From Gloeophyllum trabeum ATCC 11539 (taxonomy: Eukaryota; Basidiomycota; Agaricomycetes; Gloeophyllales; Gloeophyllaceae), in NCBI RefSeq assembly GCF_000344685.1, contig NW_006920412.1, forward strand, positions 844,649 through 908,648: a stretch of 64,000 bases of DNA. Direction: 5' to 3'. The position numbers and the translations under genes were made by a program. Each line of letters opens with the position of its first letter. Within the stretch, counting starts at the first letter, position 1. The notes beneath the pieces were generated by a model that saw only the letters and a list, made by a program, of their open reading frames with translations, was not told the origin of the DNA and ran no database searches. Shown here piece by piece: positions 60,283-64,000 of the stretch.

Positions 60283-61292
60283 ATGTTGCCCGCTCGTGCT
60301 TGTAAGTCATTTCATCCATGCATTTGTTGGGCAACTGGTTTAACGCAGCCACAGACGTCTTTATGGGCCTTAATGCCGTCCGCGTCCTCAGCCTAATCGC
60401 CCTCACCCTCGTCTTCAGCAGCAGTATTGTCGTCATGGTCCACGATGTACAGGCAGTCAACCATTTCCTGTCCGCCAGCAGCGCCTCGGACAACTCCACC
60501 GTCAACGCCATGGAGGACTGCGACTACATCGAAGGCAGCACGGTTCCGAATCAGCCCGCGGGTGCTTTCTGGGCAGTCTTGAACCGCCTGCTCATAATAT
60601 TCCAAGTTATCATGCTTTTCCTATCCGAGATAGGATGGCCAGCTACGTTCTTTAAGACATACTTCCCTGTCCTCGGCAAGGACTTTGGCTTGGGCGCTCT
60701 GGGCGTATTCGAGTGTCTGTAAGTAAGGAAACTTCGGGATAGCAGTTCAGGTCCCTTACAATTTATCCCCACAGGATTGGGGCCACTGTCCTCTCGCACC
60801 ACGTAGACACGTTCACCCTTGTGGCAGCTTTCTTCCTGTTCTCCATCGGATGCCTTAACATCGTCCTCGGGCTGATCTTTCGCGAGTCCGCGAAAGCCAG
60901 ACGCTCCATCACCTCGTGGCGTGCGGAAAGGGCAGGTGTCCTTCCCTCGTTCGACGACAAGCGTCCCCCATTCGCCCGCCCGGGCTCGACGTTCGTATCG
61001 AACGTCTTCATGGGAGGCAGCGAGAAGGGCCATGACCTGACCTCCGAATTCGGCAGCCTGAGGAGCAACAAATCCGGGTATGGCTTCGGAAGGCAGGGAG
61101 AGAAGGCCGCAGGCTTAAAGGGCGAGTACGATATGTTATGTGATGATTGCCGTCAGAATTGACGTCGCCTGAACAGGTTTCCTCATCTCGAAGCCTCTGG
61201 AAACCCTGCCTCGATACGCACCGCCGCCCCCTAGGGCACCCACCCCTCGCAACAGTGTCCCCCAGTTCGAGTCAAGCCCCACCGCAATTTAA
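60283..61292 (+). CDS. DUF7598-type four-helix membrane protein
   Basis: Predicted integral membrane protein of unknown function. Exons 60283-60301, 60349-60718, 60775-61121, 61177-61292 give 283 residues in frame. Hydrophobic segments: VRVLSLIALTLVFSSSIVVM, LLIIFQVIMLFLSEIGW, an exon-joined GVFECLIGATVLSH with TLVAAFFLFSIGCLNIVLGL. A luminal loop (NHFLSASSASDNSTVNAMED) contains a potential N-glycosylation site. The cytosolic tail is basic and Gly/Ser-rich (WRAERAGVLPSFDDKRPPFA). The last join uses a GC donor (G/GCGAGT) and gives GFLISKPLETLPRYAPPPP, a sensible tail. Reading on without this splice gives a TGA at 61160-61162 and a short tail EYDMLCDDCRQN. Assignment to DUF7598 is from memory of its layout. 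Confidence 0.75.
61122..61176 (+). other. Probable GC-AG intron
   Basis: 55 nt, starting GCGAGT and ending GAACAG. Length fits local introns and phase is kept. See findings. Confidence 0.6.
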
Positions 61293-61613
61293 TATGATCA
61301 AGCCAACTTCCGCTTTGGACAGGATACTATCCACGAGACACATTAACGCACATACCATGACTCTCAAAACACCACTGGTTTGGTATTGGACCTTGATCGC
61401 TGTGGACCTGCACCAATGTACCACGATTTGCACGTTTGATGTAGCCATAGTTGTGTACCATAGACAGGGAACGCATAACCATAACGGCGTTGTTGCGATA
61501 ATTAGGTTGTTACTGTATAGTAGATGCAGGGTTTAATGGTTAACAATGATACACTGATTTCGTCTCAAGAAACATCTTGGGGACACGGTGCTACCGAGAA
61601 CATACCAGTCTGC
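61293..61613. other. Convergent 3' interval
   Basis: 321 bp between two stop codons; no gene or motif seen. Confidence 0.4.
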
Positions 61614-62846
61614 CTAATCCGATAAATCCATGTCTTTGTCATCCTCGTCGGCCTGGGCAGAACCAGAAGAAGCGCGCAGGTTGAGTGTGCCGGAAATGGG
61701 AGGCGGTGGTGGAGGGGGTGGCAACTCCGGTGGCGGCGGTGGTGGAGGAGGCGAACCAGGTGGAGCAGGAGGCAGTCCCGGCGTTGTAATGAGATGAACG
61801 GCATGCGCAGCTGAGCCCACCCTATGACCTGCCAGGATATTAGCCCAAAGGGTTTCACGGTCTAACGTATAGGTGCCATCGCCATCGGCTGACGCAGGTA
61901 CGTCTCCTGCAGGCGACAAGGGCGGGAGCGCCACGCCGACATATACAGGTAGCAATTCGGATGAAAAGTAGGTAGATGGGTACTGCGCCCATCGACGCAC
62001 CCGTCTGGATCCACTGACGGCTAGTACGCCACGTTTTGTTTGCTCGATAGCGTCGTTGCTAGCCATGTCAGAGGCAGCATAAGGCGAACCGAATCTTTTG
62101 ACGGACCGCTCAGTCGTGACATCCCCCCAGGCACTAACTGCTTCTGTAGTTTTGTTGATGTTGGAGCCGTCATCGTCAAGGCTAGATGGCTCTGCAGTAA
62201 CCATAGGGAGCTTGATGTTGACTTCTTCGTCCCCGCGCTCCCCAAAAATGAAAAAAGATTCGTCATCTGCATCGTCGCTACCGCCCTCTTCATCCAGGTC
62301 GACGATGCGCATGGCTACTTTCTCCTTTGGATCCCTCTCACCAGTCCAGCCTGGGGGGTAACCCCAGACGGCGATGTTTTTCAGCCAAGGGGCATTCTCC
62401 CCGGGATCACCGTCTTCTAACTGGAGCGCTTCGCGCAGGAGTGCTCCCCTTACTTGCCCAGGTTCGAATTCATCAAGCCACCTGAGTCGTTGGTTCTTCC
62501 AATCCTCGACTACATGGAAGCGCCTACCTTGCCCTGGCCCGTCGCGTAGCTCATGGTAGAAGTTCCGGAGTTGGCGCGAAAGAGATATGAGTTGTCGATC
62601 AAGGGGGAGAGGACATGATGAAACCATATGCTCCTTGGAACCGCAGTTAAAGCAACGACTCCTCCCATCGTCCTGTCCTGCTTCATTATTCTCCTCCTCA
62701 GCTACCCCAAGGACTTGATCCGTGGAACGTTCATAGTAGTATCCAGCGTCTGCATGCGCCGCCCACAAGCCCCACGGGAATAGTTGGCCGTGCACAGAGG
62801 ACCATCGGGGATACGGGTCGGCGAAGTACAGCTGATCAGCATTCAG
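61614..62846 (-). CDS. PSP/CCHC zinc-knuckle protein (ZCCHC8-like), 5' end unresolved
   Basis: RNA-processing protein resembling ZCCHC8, a scaffold of the nuclear exosome targeting complex. From the N-terminal side: LYFADPYPRWSSVHGQLFPW, AHADAGYYYERSTDQVLGV, the zinc knuckle CFNCGSKEHMVSSCPLP (C-x2-C-x4-H-x4-C pattern), then LSRQLRNFYHELRD. The PSP domain reads FEPGQVRGALLREALQLEDG followed by APWLKNIAVWGYPPGW. After it comes an acidic linker and a Pro-rich C-terminus (PGSPPPPPPPPELPPPPPPP) ending DEDDKDMDLSD. One uninterrupted exon. No in-frame ATG exists between the upstream stop near 63070 and the knuckle, so the real start must be reached by splicing from upstream, across or beyond the glutaredoxin-like gene on the same strand. 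The end coordinate here is only where clear protein similarity begins. Confidence 0.8.
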   Translation of the reverse strand: MNADQLYFADPYPRWSSVHGQLFPWGLWAAHADAGYYYERSTDQVLGVAEEENNEAGQDDGRSRCFNCGSKEHMVSSCPLPLDRQLISLSRQLRNFYHELRDGPGQGRRFHVVEDWKNQRLRWLDEFEPGQVRGALLREALQLEDGDPGENAPWLKNIAVWGYPPGWTGERDPKEKVAMRIVDLDEEGGSDDADDESFFIFGERGDEEVNIKLPMVTAEPSSLDDDGSNINKTTEAVSAWGDVTTERSVKRFGSPYAASDMASNDAIEQTKRGVLAVSGSRRVRRWAQYPSTYFSSELLPVYVGVALPPLSPAGDVPASADGDGTYTLDRETLWANILAGHRVGSAAHAVHLITTPGLPPAPPGSPPPPPPPPELPPPPPPPPISGTLNLRASSGSAQADEDDKDMDLSD

Positions 62847-63257
62847 TCGGTCCTGGGCCCCTGCTCCTTGATCCCCTTCTCCCACTTGTCCAGAGCTTGC
62901 GTGACCGTCTGCGCGTCCCACCGGCCCTTGGCTATCTCCTTGCCCTCTAGGTGCAGAGCCGGGATCCAGTAGACATATTTTTTCTTCCACTTTTCCTGAC
63001 CTTTGTCTTGTATATTTATGATGTCGAGATCGAAAGGCCGCTGCATAATTATCCCCTGCAATCAGTCAATGGTACGGACAGATTGCAACAGCGACTCGCC
63101 GTGGCTCTAACTTTGGAAAGCTCTGCTTTAGCAATCTAAGAATTTATCTGTCATGAACAGAGCCAGTATCAGTGAGGCCGCCACGTACGTCGCACAAGGA
63201 ACAGTTTGGACCAGAGAACAGCGTCAACTGTGCAATCCTCCCAATGCTCGAGGCCAT
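62843..63257 (-). CDS. Glutaredoxin-like protein (YDR286C/DUF836 type)
   Basis: Small thioredoxin-fold protein. Three exons (63189-63257, 63100-63135, 62843-63040) give exactly 100 residues: MASSIGRIAQLTLFSGPNCS with the CSLC redox motif, then IAKAELSKVRAT, then RPFDLDIINIQDKGQEKW, YVYWIPALHLEGKEIAKGRW and AQTVTQALDKW. The order (CxxC, DIINIQD, YWIPALH with cis-Pro, KGRWD) is that of fungal glutaredoxin-like YDR286C proteins. The first intron is GT-AG (53 nt). The second is predicted GC-AG (63041-63099, 59 nt, donor GCGAGT), because it gives the clean join RAT/RPFDL. The stop TGA overlaps the first confidently coding residues of the PSP gene on the same strand. An inverted-repeat element begins only 24 bp upstream of the ATG. 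Confidence 0.83.
63041..63099 (-). other. Probable GC-AG intron in glutaredoxin-like gene
   Basis: 59 nt with donor GCGAGT and acceptor ATGCAG on the minus strand. An alternative GT donor (GTTAGA) with an upstream acceptor also keeps frame but gives a less family-like protein. Confidence 0.55.
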
Positions 63258-63280
63258 CAACTCGTTTGCGAACTGCGATG

Positions 63281-63463
63281 CAGGCTCCTAGAACCATCCG
63301 TCTCGCGTCCTCGATCCTCTCTGCTAGGGCGTGTGTGAAGATGTTATCTAATATGGCTTATATAATGTAGTTTATTTATAGTTGTATTTCCTGATTAAGC
63401 CGAACGGTGAGGATGAGGACGCTATGAGACGGCTGGCCCAACTCGTCGTCCGAGGTTTTACCG
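63281..63463. repeat. Inverted-repeat element, copy 1
   Basis: Arms 63294-63321 and 63409-63436 are reverse complements over about 28 nt with few mismatches (CCGTCTC, GCGTCCTC and ATCC blocks), around an AT-rich centre of about 87 bp. A second, diverged copy follows at 63498-63664. The opening CAGGCTCCTA and the CTAGGGCG after the left arm are shared by both copies. Confidence 0.7.
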
Positions 63464-63497
63464 GAATTATGTAAGGCGGCTAAGCGACTACGCGCGC

Positions 63498-63664
63498 AGG
63501 CTCCTAAACCACCGTCCTTAGCGTTCTCGCTCCTCCTTTACTAGGGCGCACGTGCAATGTTATGTAATACAAATCTATTTCTAATTTATTACCGGATACA
63601 GAACGAACAGAGGAGGAGAACGCTATAGGACGGCTGGAAGAAATCGTCTCCCCGAGATCACCGA
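63498..63664. repeat. Inverted-repeat element, copy 2
   Basis: Arms 63509-63536 and 63612-63637 pair through CCGTCC, TAGCGTTCTC and CTCCTC blocks around an AT-rich centre. Same orientation as copy 1 and spaced about 35 bp from it. Shared ends suggest a tandem duplication of a hairpin-forming or MITE-like element. Confidence 0.7.
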
Positions 63665-64000
63665 GTATGACTAAGCATTCCGAAAGCGGTAGCGGCTGAG
63701 GCCTTCCACCAGCAGTCGGCGGGCAATGCAAGGAGCACCTGAAAACTAGGAGGGGTAAAAACTATATAGAAAGGCATAAAAAGCTATCTTACTGGTACCC
63801 CCCCAGTGTACACACCCCCCGTGAACTATTGTCCCTCAGAGGAATTTATCATGGCTTGTGAACCCAATGTTCAGCCCTCAGTGACACTGTCAATGCTTGT
63901 ATTTGCTTTTGTCTATGTCAGACCATTGGTGCATTATATACAAATAGAATGTGCTTCAAATTCCATAGGTATGCGTGCCACTGCTTGTACTACATCCCGT
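63665..64000. other. Non-coding end of window
   Basis: No gene or repeat recognised in the last 336 bp; short C-runs occur near 63799-63822. Confidence 0.4.

Noticed and set aside
62843..62990. Frameshift sequencing error joining the glutaredoxin-like and PSP frames
   Set aside because: Both frames are complete in themselves: the 100-residue glutaredoxin-like protein ends naturally at its TGA, so no frameshift is needed.

Overview
The window is nuclear DNA of a filamentous basidiomycete, most likely an agaricomycete. Genes are densely packed on both strands and split by many 45-65 nt introns with GT...AG ends. The gene set is typical of such fungi: White Collar-2, a HORMA+PHD Hop1, a DASH subunit (Dad3), a DUF7598-type membrane protein and S/T-rich wall-facing membrane proteins. 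No rRNA, tRNA, CRISPR array or bacterial-type operon was found. All gene models were assembled by hand from reading frames, splice signals and family motifs, so exon edges are predictions.

Layout. 1-15.6 kb: isovaleryl-CoA dehydrogenase (cut by the window edge), inositol-pentakisphosphate 2-kinase, a 1,912-residue kinesin-4-like motor, an SDR oxidoreductase with a mitochondrial-like leader, White Collar-2, the Arp2/3 WD40 subunit ARPC1 and Dad3. 15.6-18.8 kb: a gene-poor gap holding an intact 359-bp non-autonomous DNA transposon with terminal inverted repeats and an 8-bp target duplication. 18.8-31.2 kb: a BTB-like protein, an unresolved 1.7-kb gap, a TilS-type tRNA-Ile lysidine synthetase homologue, a YTH m6A reader, a degenerate DEDDh-nuclease-like protein, and SRP40/Nopp140 placed head to head with lumazine synthase. 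31.3-43.7 kb: lumazine synthase, the Rag GTPase Gtr1, a Vcx1-type Ca2+/H+ exchanger, a histidine phosphatase, Doa1/PLAA, an interrupted unidentified reading frame, and a 2-oxoglutarate/Fe(II) oxygenase. 44-64 kb: Hop1, a Pho80-type cyclin, a mucin-like single-pass membrane protein, an unknown basic/acidic protein, Iml1 (GATOR1/SEACIT), the NatB catalytic subunit, a DUF7598 protein, a PSP/CCHC zinc-knuckle (ZCCHC8-like) protein overlapping a glutaredoxin-like gene, and a tandem pair of inverted-repeat elements.

Most genes are single-copy housekeeping genes with no obvious joint function. Two parts of the nutrient-sensing TORC1 pathway (Gtr1 and Iml1) lie about 20 kb apart, and two phosphate/inositol-linked genes (Ipk1 and a Pho80-type cyclin) are also present; shared control is only a speculation.

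The best leads are: the intact MITE (17780-18138); the inverted-repeat pair at 63281-63664, whose arms seem to have changed together; two likely GC-AG introns in neighbouring genes (61122-61176, 63041-63099); the glutaredoxin/PSP overlap with no visible start codon for the PSP gene; and a frame at 41549-42199 interrupted by a single TGA. I found no clear new multi-gene system.
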